Shown here one piece after another: positions 23,211 to 36,482 of a DNA stretch of 64,000 nucleotides. The notes beneath the pieces are model-generated. The model was not told the DNA's origin. It saw only the letters and a list, made by a program, of their open reading frames with translations, and did not search any database. Source of the stretch: Polymyxa betae (taxonomy: Eukaryota; Endomyxa; Phytomyxea; Plasmodiophorida; Plasmodiophoridae); assembly GCA_003693705.1 (NCBI GenBank), contig RBZT01000578.1, positions 236,240-300,239 of the forward strand, written 5' to 3'. Positions within the stretch are counted from its first letter, which is position 1. Every line of letters starts with the position of its first letter. A program made the position numbers and the translations under genes.

Positions 23211-24425
23211 TTAGTTGAATTTGATCGAGCGGACCTCGGTGTCGATATTGCCACCGCGGTAAGTGCCTCGCTTGGCCTTGGTCTTCTCATGACGGAATCC
23301 TTTGCCCTTGGTGACGATCAGCTTGTTGCTGGCCTTGGCGCCGTACGATTCACCGGCCTCCTGAAGGGCGGCGTACGAATTGTCTCGAAGACGATCATCG
23401 GCAAACTTGATTGCTTCAGCTTTGATTCGCTGAAATCTCTGTCCCGATGAAGGTGCGTCTTTCAATTTAGCTTGAGGCGTGATGACGTTGTTCCTTTTCT
23501 GTTCGCCTGCAGGACCGTCGCTCGAGCTGCTGCTGTCGTCATCGGATTCCGAACTGCTTTCGGCTTCTTCTTTGTTAGATGCCTCGGCATCACTCTCCGA
23601 ATCTTCTTCGTCGTCATTGTCGCTAGACGACGACGAATCGTTAGCTTCTTGGTCGTCGCTGGAGGCTTGGGCAACGTCTTCGGAGGAAACGGAGCAGTTC
23701 TCCTCAGACGAGCTGTCATCGTCCGATGAGGAATCCGCTTCTTCTTCGTTATCCGACCCTGCTCCGTCATCAGAATCGGACGACTCTTTGTCACTGCTGG
23801 AATCGGAGTCTTCGGCAGATACAACTTCAGCAACAGCCATAACGCCTTCTTCCGACGACGACGATCCATCGCTGTCCTCGGCGTCGTCCTGCTCCTCTTC
23901 CGACTCGGCATCTTCCTCTTCTTCATCAGACGATGACGATCCTTCTTCATCGCCGCTTTCTGACGAATCCGCCTCGTCATCACTTCCCACTACCAAAACA
24001 GTCTCGACGTTCTCGTCATCTTCAGAGGAGGAGGATGACGATGCGTCCTTTATCGATGCGTCATCCATCGATGCGTCCTCCATCTCTTCGGATTCGTTGT
24101 CGTCGGATTCTTCCTGCTCGGACTCGTCGGACGCGGTGGGCTCGCCTTCCTCGGCTTCATCGTCAACGAAGGCGCTCTTTTCAATATCCGAATCGAAATC
24201 GCTATCGGATTCTAGATCCGATTCCTCAATGACTCTCCTTCGCTTGGAAATCCTGGAAGCGTCAGGAGACCCTGCTTGGCTCCTTTTGATGGCCTTGGCG
24301 GGTTTCGCATCGGGATTCCAATCAAGATCGGCTTCTTTGACGAGTTTGGCAACGGTCTTATTCAGCCCGACGCTTTTCAGATATTCTGCGACCACGATGA
24401 GGAAACGGTCGTTTTCCGCAGTCAT
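23211..24425 (-). CDS. SRP40/NOLC1 (Nopp140) nucleolar phosphoprotein
   Basis: The product is a nucleolar chaperone of snoRNPs and RNA polymerase I. It is a single exon of 404 aa. The start at 24425 (MTAENDRFLIVVAEYLKS) gives the N-terminal LisH-like helix pair that defines the family. Residues of about 60-320 are long acidic Ser runs, candidate casein-kinase-2 sites, with fewer Lys/Pro spacers than animal Nopp140. The last 75 residues form the conserved SRP40 C-terminal domain (FQRIKAEAIKFADDRLRDNS and GKGFRHEKTKAKRGTYRGG). A roughly 366-codon frame on the opposite strand is a shadow of the Ser/Asp repeat. Confidence 0.92.
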   Translation of the reverse strand: MTAENDRFLIVVAEYLKSVGLNKTVAKLVKEADLDWNPDAKPAKAIKRSQAGSPDASRISKRRRVIEESDLESDSDFDSDIEKSAFVDDEAEEGEPTASDESEQEESDDNESEEMEDASMDDASIKDASSSSSSEDDENVETVLVVGSDDEADSSESGDEEGSSSSDEEEEDAESEEEQDDAEDSDGSSSSEEGVMAVAEVVSAEDSDSSSDKESSDSDDGAGSDNEEEADSSSDDDSSSEENCSVSSEDVAQASSDDQEANDSSSSSDNDDEEDSESDAEASNKEEAESSSESDDDSSSSSDGPAGEQKRNNVITPQAKLKDAPSSGQRFQRIKAEAIKFADDRLRDNSYAALQEAGESYGAKASNKLIVTKGKGFRHEKTKAKRGTYRGGNIDTEVRSIKFN

Positions 24426-24664
24426 TTGGAAGAATCGATGTGAAAACGAAATGCCGATCATAGTTAGGGTAAAAGGGGTAGTGATCGACAAAGAGACTCA
24501 CGGACTCCGGAAAAGTCCGCGCAGAACGAGAAAACCCCGCCAGATTGTTCAAAATTGTAGATGGATTTTAGGATTCTAAATTTCGCCAGTAAACAGTATT
24601 GAAGAGGCCTGCTGTAGACTACAATAAACAAGAATTTTGCCACAATAAGAAGTATATAATTAAG

Positions 24665-25035
24665 TTAATCAACAAGTTTAAGCTCGTTCTGAAGGGTTTT
24701 TAGTCTTTGCGAAATGCCCATGACAACCTCATTGCCGCGATCGATTGCCTAATGGTCAGGAGCGAAATCACATTCTGGTTATGCAATTGAAATAGAGCTA
24801 TTACCATAATGAGTTCTGCTCTTTCACGATCGTCATTTGAATTGGCACTGGTTTCCTCCCTTTCGATCACCTCTAACCGTTGAATCAAGCGAACATGAGA
24901 AGCAGCCTGCTTTTCATGCAGCTGTTGAAACTCAGCTTGGCGGTTGGGTGACAGGATGGCACCGTGCAGTGAATCGACAAGACTTCGTGAAGCTTCGACG
25001 AACTGATAGAACAGCACTAATGGCGATTCTTCCAT
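24665..25035 (-). CDS. small coiled-coil protein, function unknown
   Basis: The model is complement(24665..24748, 24805..25035), 104 aa, with a 56-nt intron that joins AELIM to AIDRGNEVVMGISQRLKTLQ. The whole protein is helical and Glu/Gln-rich. Size and helical content recall small subunits of Mediator or tethering complexes, but no specific signature is visible. Confidence 0.6.
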
Positions 25036-25141
25036 TTGGGACAGAGAGAGGAATCAACACGCAGTCATGTAAACATCGGTATTTGTTTATATGGTACTCC
25101 CGTACAACTTTATTTTACTGCCACTTGAGCAAAGTCATCTG

Positions 25142-28100
25142 CTATCGCATATGTAACTCATCTGCGACAGCATTCTCTGCAACAACCAATTCCTCTAATA
25201 CGTGTGATTTGATTTGTATACGAACAAGAAGTTCGACTTCGTAATCGCTGCTTTCTGCAAAGCCATCTCGACTCAAACCAATCCAAGCACCATCAGTAAC
25301 TGAAGCTCGAGCAACTAACGATTCGAAGTCCACATTTATCTTGCCGATTGTTTTAGCTCCAAGAAAAGTCTTGCGTTGGACTTTTAGATGAATAATAGGC
25401 GAGGACTGAGGCATTCTGATGACGAATCTGAGGTTCCAAATCGGTTCCCAAGATTCCTCAGGTTCTGAGAAGAACTTGGCTCCTGCTATGCTTGCATAAG
25501 CCCTGAATCCAATAGGCTTCTTTTTAGACCAAATCTTGAAATTTCTTGCTTTGATAATCTGCCTCAGTTTCAGTTTAGCAACATTTCTTAAACTGTCTAG
25601 CCTCACTTCAAATTGCACCATAGCATTTAAGTCCCTCAGAGATGCTTCTCGCAAGTATGATCTGTCACTCAACGTTCTGTACTGCCGCCTCAATGAGTCT
25701 TCGACGTCTTCAACTTCGTCGTCTCCAGGTAAATGTAAACTCTCTATGCCAAATCACGGTTTATACTAAGACTGAGAATAAAAAAACAGTATCGTTTTAC
25801 CACCATCGGATATTATGGTTTCTGATTGCTCTGCCTCGCTTTGGATCACAGACTGCTCACTATGCGGATACAGATCTTCTAGAAAACGTTGAGCAAGAGA
25901 TGCTCTTCGAGCAGCACGCAGCATCCTGTGCTTAACGATTTCCATTTGGGCTTGGAATGTGAGCATATGAGGATTACAGAGCTTCAACGAAAATTCGATA
26001 GTCCCACAGTTTACTTCAACACCACGTTTAGATTTTAGCAGAGGAAGTCTTCGGTTCTCTTCCTTCTCCAGGAGTAATCCCTCAAGGTTACATGTTGCCT
26101 CTCCAACAAACTTGTCTTTGCCCAGTCGATTTCCAAACACCTGTTAAACAGCCTATGAATAAGCATAAGTTTTAAAAAAACCCACTACCTTGATAACAAG
26201 TTGATAGGACTCAGGATCATTCATGGGAAATCGGCAAGAAAGACCCCAAAGCGGATCTTCCGGATCCAGCGGCTCACTTTGTACTTCAGTATCATGTGAT
26301 TCAGGACTGAAATCCGACGCGACTGTCAAACTGCTTTGATGAAGAAGCTTGGCAGCTGTCGGTTTGGTTTGAACAGAAACCTATGCAGCACGAATGAGAG
26401 ATAGCCATTTGATCCAACCAGAGCTTCTTACGAGACAATAGGTTTTCATTTTCGCATTGAGTGTTAGCCCGACTGCTCTAACCACATCGACTTCCAGTGT
26501 TGTACCAGTATGGACAGCTGCAGAGAGGCCTGTTCTAAGTCGGTCTAATTCCGACTCTAATTCGATTGCCTCATTGCCATTGATTTCAGAATCTCCAGCA
26601 TTAGTTCCGCTCTGAGGAGTAATCGTTACAGAGCGAGGTTCTGGTAGTGGACTCAGTGGGAACGCATCCATAAGTTCGTCCTTTTCAACAATTATCCAGT
26701 ATTTCTGTTCAACAGATCCATCGCCTGCGAGTTCGATCATTTCTTGAACTTTTTTGAAAAACCCTTCGACTTGCTGGGGTGGGACCTTGGAAACGCGTTC
26801 TCATTAGGGCACTGGCATTAACTATCGTAACTTACTTGACTAAAATCTATCTCCCACTGCTTTCCGTTTTGTTCGAATCTGTATCTTTCACCAAGCGACT
26901 CAGCTTTAAGCTCCCCGATTGGAACCATCCAGGCCTCATCAACAACAAGAGCGTGGGTTACCGCTTCTTGAGCATCGATGGATACCATCAATAGTCGTTT
27001 TGAGCTTAAAATTAACGACTTGTTGTCAGGAAGATCGAGAATATCAATGAAATCGTCTCCACGATATCTGGAGATTGTGAGCAGTAATAACCACAAACAT
27101 GAAACGGGCATACTTAGAGCGATGGGCAATATTTAGTAAAAATTTGCCCTTTGATACCGTAGCAGAATGAAGTTTGATCCTACGCTGCATTCCGTAGAAA
27201 TGACGAGGGAATCTTATCAGCATTGGACGTCGATGATTATTTCTGTTGTACGTCGAAGCCGCATTTCGAACACCTCCAGCTGCAGCTGACGCCAGCTTCA
27301 AGATTCTAAGCTGTGATGAAATACAATGAGTCCGATTACCTGCAGTGTTCCACTGATTGGCTTGGTAACGGCACCAACTAAACCTTTTCCGATTCCCTGC
27401 GATTATTTTTAAGCTCGTGTCACAATGAGATTTGCTTGATATACAACCTTCACGAATCCTTTAACGCCGTCTTGCTTTGCTCCTTTAAAGGGGTCTACTA
27501 CAACGCCAGTAACACCAGAGAATATCCCTCGGCTGAAAGCTGTGCCACCAGCGACCATCGTCTCTAAACCAGATGCATCGACTGTATTGAATTGCAGCTG
27601 TTGACGTCTTGTTTTTGCCTTGTATTCTTCATCCATAGTTATTGCAGCTGCCAAATTACCCAGATTCCCTGTCACTTTGGAAGCAGAATTTGCAAACCCT
27701 CCAAGCTAAGATGCAATTAGCTAACATAAAAACCAGAGAATAATTATACTGTTCCAGAAAGCAAGGCAGCTGATCCCTTTAAGAGACCACGACCGAACGC
27801 TGCAGGCCTTGAAATGACTTAGAGAAGCGACTATATGTGAATTCGTGAATTACCCAAGCGCCAGTCCAGCAGCAGGTTCGAAGAAGAAGTCCTAATGTAT
27901 TTGTAAGAAAAATAAACCAATGAAATACTGTAATGTTGACCTTGACACCGCTTCCAAGACCTGACACTAGCTGAACGGGATTTCCCAGAAGATCAGATGA
28001 GCCCAAGACACTGAAGGCAGCTGCAGCCGCGTTCTTGATATAGTGCATAATGATCAAATTTACAAGATCATCGTAGTTTGATACATGATTGGATAAACCA

Positions 28101-31100
28101 AGCGCATTCAAATTGAATTTACAGTTCTCCAACGCAACAGAGCTCGCTAATTTTAAAATCCAATCGTAATCGGTTCTACGCTGCGAGCTCCCGCTGATTC
28201 CATGCCTTAATGTTATCGCAATCGACAACGGCGACATGACCATTATTCCAAAAAACACCTACAATAAATGAATAGAGCAGTAAGAAATCGAGATGGACTT
28301 GACCTTGCGCCCGGATTCTTGACCAACCACTGGACAACTTTCAATCAGCAACGGTGGCGGTAAAGGCTCGCGATAGCCTGCAAAGACAAGATCGACCAAG
28401 TGTTGAACCAGCCAGAGAACGTTGCTAAGCCATTTGGTATTGAGGTTAATTGTCATCCCAAGAATCAAAAGGTTAACATAACTACAGCAAGTTTTGATTA
28501 ATGCATGAGGTGCATGCATTTTCTTACGGGAAGAAGTCGAACAGGTCAGTTAGATAACGAGATTGTACAATGAGTTGTATCATCGGTTGCGGCGGGTCAC
28601 TAGCCTTTCGAACGAGGCCTAAAATTACCATCTGGGATGTCTCGCCACCGCCAGAATTGACGTCAGGGTTGTCAATCTGAATGTTACCAATGGATACCGA
28701 CAGCAAGTAATCCTTCCAGTCTTGTTCCATGATGCAATCGACAGCAATCTGGGACAACAGTCAAATAGGATGACTCTATTTTATGCACTGCTTACGTCAA
28801 TAAGAGAAATGTACATAAGTTCACGTTGATAGCCTGAATCGACAATGCTGACACCAATTGCAGGCAATGCCACATTAAAACCGGCATTGAACTCGTATTT
28901 TTCAACAGACACTTCAATCCATTCGAATTCGACAAGAACATCGCCCCGGTTAACAGCGCTTTCACCCAGTTCAGAACGAAACAAGTCATCGGCATACTTA
29001 TTCATGGATATCACTTGATGCCATTCCTAATAAGAATAAATAATTGCTAGTTTCGAACGTAATGGCGACGACCTGAATGACGTTCTGTGGAGGCACATCC
29101 ATATAGTCGTTGACAGCGAAGGCAACCTCACCCATAAAATCTAAGATGATAGTTATTATGGATCAATGTATCAACAATGCTTTTTACCATCTTCTGATGT
29201 TTGATCCTGGTCAAACAATGCGATTCTTAATAAATGTCCAGCACTAGACGGATGCCTTTCGTACTCGAACTCAAAAGACTGATCCCAGTCAGGATTCAGG
29301 CTCTTCTTTGTAACTTTGGTTTGAAATGATTGAGTGCCGTATGAAATCTACAACTTTTTCTTAAACGAGGCCGGGACGGAAACTGGAGAAGAGGCCGACC
29401 TTACAGTATGGATCAGACGTTCCACTCGAATCCATAGCGAGACAATTTCTGGCAGAAACAATACCAATTCGGAACTTTCCTGAAATTACTCTCTGTTTCG
29501 TCAGTTTGCTGAATTGAGTTGTCTCTACAGCAATGGCTGTAGATCGGCGTCTCCTATCCAGCAATTTTTGGATCCCTACAATTGCCAGTGAGATACTTCA
29601 CAAATTTGAATAAAACTAACCTTCACGAGTGGATGTGATAACACTAGCACGCTCCCGTTGAGATTCGGCAGCAATACATTGTTTTTGTAGATCAAGCTGT
29701 GATAAATGATGGCGAAATCGGTCAATTGATTTGTCAAGATCGCGTTTCAAAACTGATTTCATCGCTTCGGGAGTCCTGATCCACTACAAAGCATATTGGC
29801 TTGAATAAAAATTGGTTTCATGATCTAATATACCTGAGCAATCACCCGAACCTGACCTGACTCCTTTGTTTTGGTTACTTCCTGGACGTTCCGGTTACAG
29901 TCATTATTTTGGTGATGATATAAGTATCAGCTACCTTGTCATGAAGCTTATAAATTTTATACCAAGCATCGGAAGTCTCCTCATTAGCAAGTGTTGATAA
30001 GGATATTTCGAATCCACCGATGACCTATCTGAGCTCAAACAGTGACAAATTTACGACGATATAACATACATCGTCCTTAACCACGTTTCGGTCTATGACC
30101 CGAAAAAGAACGGATGTCAAACCATCTCGGATTTGCATAACTGTCGAATGTTGGAAATGTGCATTTAGTTGTTTCTTTTGGACTGGAGTGGAGTCCTTTG
30201 ATTCTCCAGCAATTATTTCGATAAACGGATCGCAGAGACCATTCTTGTCCACAGCCGGTATGTCCCATGCTTCAGCAACCTACGATTTCTAAGCACAAAA
30301 ATAAATAAATCTAGGCGACCTGTACAGTGACATAGAGCTTAGACGGGCGTGTTCGCATCGAATCCACCATTGCTAAATCCTTCTTATACTGCTTCTCAGC
30401 AAATTTAATGCACGATTCTAGAATTATAGTTGACTTATTGATTAAAGCTGTATAATCAGATGTGGTGGCAGAACTGAAAAACAATTATGAACAGTCCAAT
30501 CAAAAGCAGCAATTACCTTTGGGGAGTTGTAATGACTTCTTCCAAGCGTAGTATTTTCGATGGCGACTCATCTTGAGCGGTAGTAACCTGGACCTCACCT
30601 TTAGCCGTCTTCCAGTCGGATATTGAGGATGCTTCCGATTCCATATCAAAGTTCCGCATCGTATCAGGCGATCCTTGTGAAGCGACATGAGTTATCAGAG
30701 TACATAACCTCCAGGTAAAAACCTTCAAATCTAGCATCCAATCCTAAGGGAGACAAAGGTTCCAGCCAGCAAAAGGGAGTCTTGGAGAAAGGGGGAATGG
30801 AAACCCAGGATCCCAGACCGGTTTGTGATATTTCTATGGAAAACCGGGTCTGATTTTCAATGCGGCAAGGTGGAAACCGAAGGTCCCCTTGGCGAAAAAC
30901 AGCATATACGATATTATCGCGCTGCTTGATGATGCATTCAATGATCTCAACTTCATTCTGCCTGATGAGAATTGTTAGCTTTAGGGCGATGAATTTCTGG
31001 CTCTGTATTGTACCGTGTTTTAACCGAAAGTGAGTTATGACCAAGAACGTTAAAAGCGAATAGTCCAGACCATCCGGACGTTAGGGTTGGTTCTAGTGAG

Positions 31101-34100
31101 CAACGCATCAAACGAGATCTTTGCGGCTCAGGAACCGAATAGTCCAGCAATCTGCTATTCGATGCAACTTCAACAACTGCATCGTGAGCGTTTTGTCTTA
31201 GGTATAACGAGCGATTTAAGCAATTAACGATAGCCAATTGAGGCATCACAAAAACTATTTTTGTTCTTGAGAATCTTCCCTATTGAGACATCTCCACTTA
31301 GTGACATGAAAAGAAATAAATCAAACTCACAGATGATCGAACAATTTTCAGACGCATTTCATATTCTGCATCATCAGCTTCTTTCAGCAGAATACTAACT
31401 CCAGATTCTAGCTTCGAGAGCGATACTGGATCAGAGTATGTAGTGGTAGAAGTTTGCAGCCAACATTGAGTATGCTGAGACTCATCGCATCCCGCCATTA
31501 GCATAGGGACCCCTTCATAGAAAGTAAGCGATGGCAGATATTAAGCTTCACTTACCATGACGTGAATTTGTCGGATATGTAGGTATAAGATTGGCTGGGT
31601 CTCGAGATTTGTCATGACCACAAACAAAGAACAGATTCTTTGGAGTATGATTGACGATCCAAAATGGAGCAAATAATCTAACTATAGGGCAATTGCCAGA
31701 CAAGTATTCCTGGAGCAGCTTAAATAAAACGCATACGTTTCACAAGATTTGAAAGAGCTCACAATTTCGTATGCGATGTAATTTTGATAAATCTTCTGAG
31801 ATCGAGTTTGCGAGTCACTTGGTATCCCAATTGAGCCTCGTTCTACTACATCATTTTTGAATATCGACGTAAGACCGGAACGATTTCTCTGGCTAATAGG
31901 AACAGGTTCCGAGAAAGAGCACCCTTGCAGGGAGGCACTTATAAGCATATCTGATTCGTTCATAAAATATTCAATTCTGTCTCCGCAGTTGATCTCATGC
32001 AACTCTACAGCTTCATCTCCTATCAGAGAGCATTACATGACATCTGAGCAGAACCAATGATGAATAACTTTACCAGTTGTAAACGTTATCCTTAATGCGC
32101 AAGATGAATAGAGAAGATTTTCTATAGTAACCATGGGAGAAACTGAGATCACAAGTTGATTTTCAATTATAATTTGGTGGCCCAGAAGTCGTAGCGATGC
32201 ATTCCTCTGTAGGGCAAATACAGTACTATCAGATCTGCTTGGAGCATCGCTAGTTCCTGCTGTACTATCAGCCTAAGAGAAATCATTCATCCAAGTCAGT
32301 TGCTGCCATGAGCCAAATGCTTTACCGGTTCAGTTTTTAGCACCAAATCAAACGTTCCGGATGTGAGCTGGCTAACAGGGCGAATTTCTATAGGCGTCGA
32401 GAATCCAACTTGGCGCCCATGCAATCTTACCATTACAAGGCCTGGAAATTATGAATTTCACGACCATTACACAAACTATAGCGGACCATCATTCACGATT
32501 TGAAGAGGCAAGTATATCTTAGAGTTGGACGAAAGGACTTTAGTTTGGAAGAAGCTTATGTCTCCTGCAGATTGCAAGGCAACATCTAAGTCGTGTCCAG
32601 TTGCGTTTTTGAATGCACACTGATTGAAATTTTCTGAGCATGGAACGACTGCAAGTTGGAAAGAAAACCGTACCAAAGAATGTACTCGTATGGTGACATA
32701 ACCAAATGTAGTGGTGACCGTGGCAGCTATAAGCCCGTTTTCCACGATACATGACTGGCCATAGGGAACACGTAATGGGCCAGTAACCAGACCGTCAGCA
32801 AGCTCTACTTGCAATTGTGGGACTTGCAAATAGCGGCGGGAAGAAGTCGTTGTTGAAGGCAAAACAAGTTTCTCTTCTGGCGCCATTTCTGCCCTCAACA
32901 CCTAAATTTAAATTTAGCATTGCTGCTGTTAATGCCGTTCGGTAATACAGGGACGGTTGATGTGACAACGATTGGAACTCCAGTGTCATTGATGACAATA
33001 TTAGCAGATTGCCATGACTGCTTTGGAGCTGGCAGCAATTCGAAAGTCTGGCCGACATGGACCAAGGCTGACCATTTATCAGTTTCAATCAACTTTTTCA
33101 GAAAACGTTTGAAATGCTTACTTTCAGCAAGCGCTGATGAAAACGTGACGTTCAGCGGACGCATGTCACCTTTAAAAGAAACATCATGGGAGGAGATACC
33201 GTCAAAGGTATGCTAGCAATGTTGTTACAATAACGACAAGAAATTACACTGAAATACCGTAAATGCCATCGTCCAAGGTTCAATCAAAGGCTCCCAAGCA
33301 TGCACGACGTGGTTCATGTACCATGATTCGAACTGGACCCGGATACTTGATCTTAACATGCCATCAGCTTTGACTGCAGCCTGAGCACGGAAGGCGCTTG
33401 TTCGAAGACGCCATACAGATAAGGTCTCTTTCAAGAAATTATCTAAAAGAAGGATCTCGATACTAGGTGCTTGCAGTAAAATTCGGGACCCAATGTACGG
33501 CATTAAGGTGTTGATTTCGACAGAATCTGACCCAGCTGAGAAAGCAGTCTCTGCTGCGATAATAGCGCTGACATCAGCTACATCTTGAGAAGGGCTAGTT
33601 TCCACTGCAAAAGTAGACAAGACGTATAAAGCAACGCGATATAGGGATGCAGAAACTGTTGCCTTAATTGAAGGTAAGCTGAGATCAGCAAGGAAATACG
33701 GCAGTTTTGGGAAAGCAGCAGTGAGTAGTAAAGCTGCGGCTTCGATCTTCTCATCGCGAATGAACTTAAGCGCATCTTGCCTTGTCTTGGATTCCTTAAT
33801 GGAGAATAGTTGAGAGTTTTCATCGTAGGCAACGGTGAGATGGTCTAATGTAGCCGACAGATGATCGTAAATGTTTCTTCCCCCTTTAGAGACGTTAACA
33901 GCTTTGGAAAATTCTGGAAACTTTGTAGTATCAACATTCTTTGAGTCCGAACAAATGATCATCAACTGCCCAATAGAGACGTGCAGCTGAGGTCCTTGTT
34001 CCATTCCTGTATGAGCAACCGCCGTCAACGGGCCAACATTTGCATTGATGTTCATACGGAACGCAGGAGCTATGTTTCTTTGGACATTGTCTGCCATGAC

Positions 34101-36027
34101 TTCGGCGATTTCTTGCTGAAACAATGTAGGAGGCACCAGGTAAAATAATGGTGCTGGTGACGTTGAAAGCCATTTCATAAAACTGTTCAAAAACTGGCCC
34201 GGCACATAGACCGTTGTATCAGCTAAACGAGCATGTATGACCATTAGCGTGATCTCTTGAGTAAATTTCATTTCACATCGAGTACCGAGTGGCTTCTCAG
34301 CACACTCTAATGATAATCCGCGAGCGTTCTGACTTGATTGAAGAGCTCCAACTGATAAGTTTGCAGCCATTTTAGTGAAGGCAGCATTAATGGCAAGAGT
34401 TGCGTCGACTGACGACAATGACAAGTCAAGAAAACATAGCTGATCAAGGCAGGTAATCAATTTCAGAGACAACGAAGCAACTTCAACTGAAAATTGGTAG
34501 GAGCCAAACAATGTGTCTGGATTCCCTGCACAAGGTGATAAGGGCTCCTCCAGCTCATCACCATCTGGATCATTGTTTTTGGGTGCAAACTCATTGATGA
34601 AATGCACAGCTGAGCGAATGACGTCGATGATCTTTACCAATAGCGACTTTGCATGAGGTATATTTTTCTCAGCGACCGCGCGGTACCTCCTAAGACATTC
34701 CAGAGGTAAACCAAGGTCAAGCTGGGACAGCTCTATGCACTCTTCTGCGGTTAAATGCTTCTTCATTGCATGCTTTCTGTACAGTCGAATGTACCGACGG
34801 CGTCGCTGTGCGGAAAGAATCACGCATGACCTATGTACAGCGATCGTTCAGAAATGAGCTCAAAAAGCAAAATGCTTGATCCAGTCACCATGTGGTACAA
34901 CGTAAAAGAGCGAGTTTTGCATTTAATTCCTCGTTTAAGACAGCAACCGAAAATTTCCACCAGCGATCAGGTCCATCCTTAACTCGCCCAATTGGCCTCA
35001 ACCATTTGACCTACAATCAAACAATGTTAAAACGTATTGGAGCATAGTATCGAATAATGATCGTTGGGCATACTTGGACGCATCTTGACCACCAACTAAG
35101 ACGATGAAGCAAATCCCATAAAGCCGACATTTGCTTATCGGACAACGACAGGGCTAATTCATTGGAGACCTTGACAGATCCAGTCACAAATGGGCCTGGT
35201 TGATTGCCCAATCCGAGACCTTCATGATCGGCAGTTGTGCCCAGTCGTAAGCCAGCCACAGCTGTTACACACCCATTGTGACTTAATAACAGATCTTCTG
35301 AGCATATGTCTTGAGAAAACCCCAATGAGACTTGTAGCCCGACAATTCGTAATGACATATAAAGGGTCGGGCGGTATACTAGATGAGCATGATCAAGCGC
35401 ATCACCATTTTGATCACAGCTTGTAAGCGCTATTTCAGCAATAGAAACAGAAAGCTGATTTTGACGTTCCGAATTCGTAATGTGGTCGACAATGCTGACA
35501 TGAACATCGTTTAAAGTTACACGAATGCAAGTCGCCAAAACTGTCACAGCGCGAATGAAGCTACTAGTTTGTGACGTCATATCTGCAGCTTCAGTTAACG
35601 CAGCTGCCTCTGGATCCGGCGAAACAATAGGTGGTAAAACCTGAAGAATTATATCAAACGGATCCCTTGGTCTTTCTGTTTGACGATAGTTGTTCAGATC
35701 GTAAGCATTAAGTGTGACTTTAACACCTGAGATTTCAACCAGAGCTATGCTTTCATCAAGCAGGTTTAGCAAAGGAGCGCGTAAGTGAATTCTCTTGATT
35801 TGAAGCAAGTCGAATTGCCAGGGGATCAAATCGCCAAGAAACTGAAAAACATCCCGAGATATTGTGACATTTTCTAAGGTTATAGCGCCTCTAAACGAGA
35901 GATGAAAATCGGCAGCCTTGAAATCGATGAGAATAAAGGAAAGATGATTAGCAATGAGGCTGCCAACAAAAAGGCTCAGCCTTGTTTCCAAATCACCGGC
36001 GAAAGCTCGAAGTTTTTCTAGGACCAT
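25142..36027 (-). CDS. VPS13: VPS13 bridge-like lipid transfer protein with C2 domains
   Basis: This is a bulk lipid transporter at membrane contact sites, about 3,200 aa in many exons with introns of about 45-65 nt. The start at 36027 (MVLEKLRAFAGDLETRLSLF) is the chorein N-terminus. Exon 1 runs to about 35090, and VKWLRPIGRVKDGPDRWWKF follows in the next exon. The second long exon spans about 33225-34823 and includes RRRRYIRLYRKHA. A VAB/SHR-BD-type region lies around 30000-33100. Two internal C2-like segments follow: VDKNGLCDPFIEI near 30200 and SARNCLAMDSSGTSDPYCKV near 29470. The VPS13_C signature GIFSGVTGVVVDPFKGAK then GKGLVGAVTKPISG is near 27360-27540, with a PH-like domain near 26820-27130. 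After it come two further C2 domains (about 25766-26520 and 25142-25700). All joins keep frame, so I treat it as one gene. Confidence 0.88.
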
Positions 36028-36482
36028 CTGGGGAAACGACAGCACAAATCAGATCGTGAAAAACGATGCAATCATAATGGTTGCTGTAACAGCGCTTGTC
36101 ACAGACAAAGGGCACCGCCTCCTGTGTTTCCCTCCTTTACATGCTGCGCCATCTAGTATTGATAGTCGATTCTAGAACGGTGGGGACAGGATACAGAGTC
36201 GGCTTTGGATATTAATCACTGTCGAGATGAACCGACAGAACATCAGAATGATGCACTTCCCAGAGGTCCATCGGGCGCACAGAAGGCATGAGGTGTCGAG
36301 CTACTTGTTTGAATGGCGCAAACGGCCATTGAGTCTTGACTTCGATCAAATACATAGTGCCATTTGCACGAGCTCACTTTCACATCTTTTGTGTTGTCTG
36401 TTCTGGTGCTACTATAGTTTTGCAGTCTAACGTTGAAACCTTTATCGATTGCCTGAAAAAATGTACTCTTTCGGATTCTCGG
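36028..36482. other. intergenic
   Basis: This is the upstream region of VPS13 and the 3' flank of the next minus-strand gene. I see no gene. The plus-strand open frames here are short and unconvincing. Confidence 0.4.

Noticed and set aside
23479-24579. 366-codon plus-strand open frame, almost all Ser/Asp
   Set aside because: It is the shadow of the acidic Ser repeat of the NOLC1/SRP40 gene on the other strand, whose N- and C-terminal family domains are clear.
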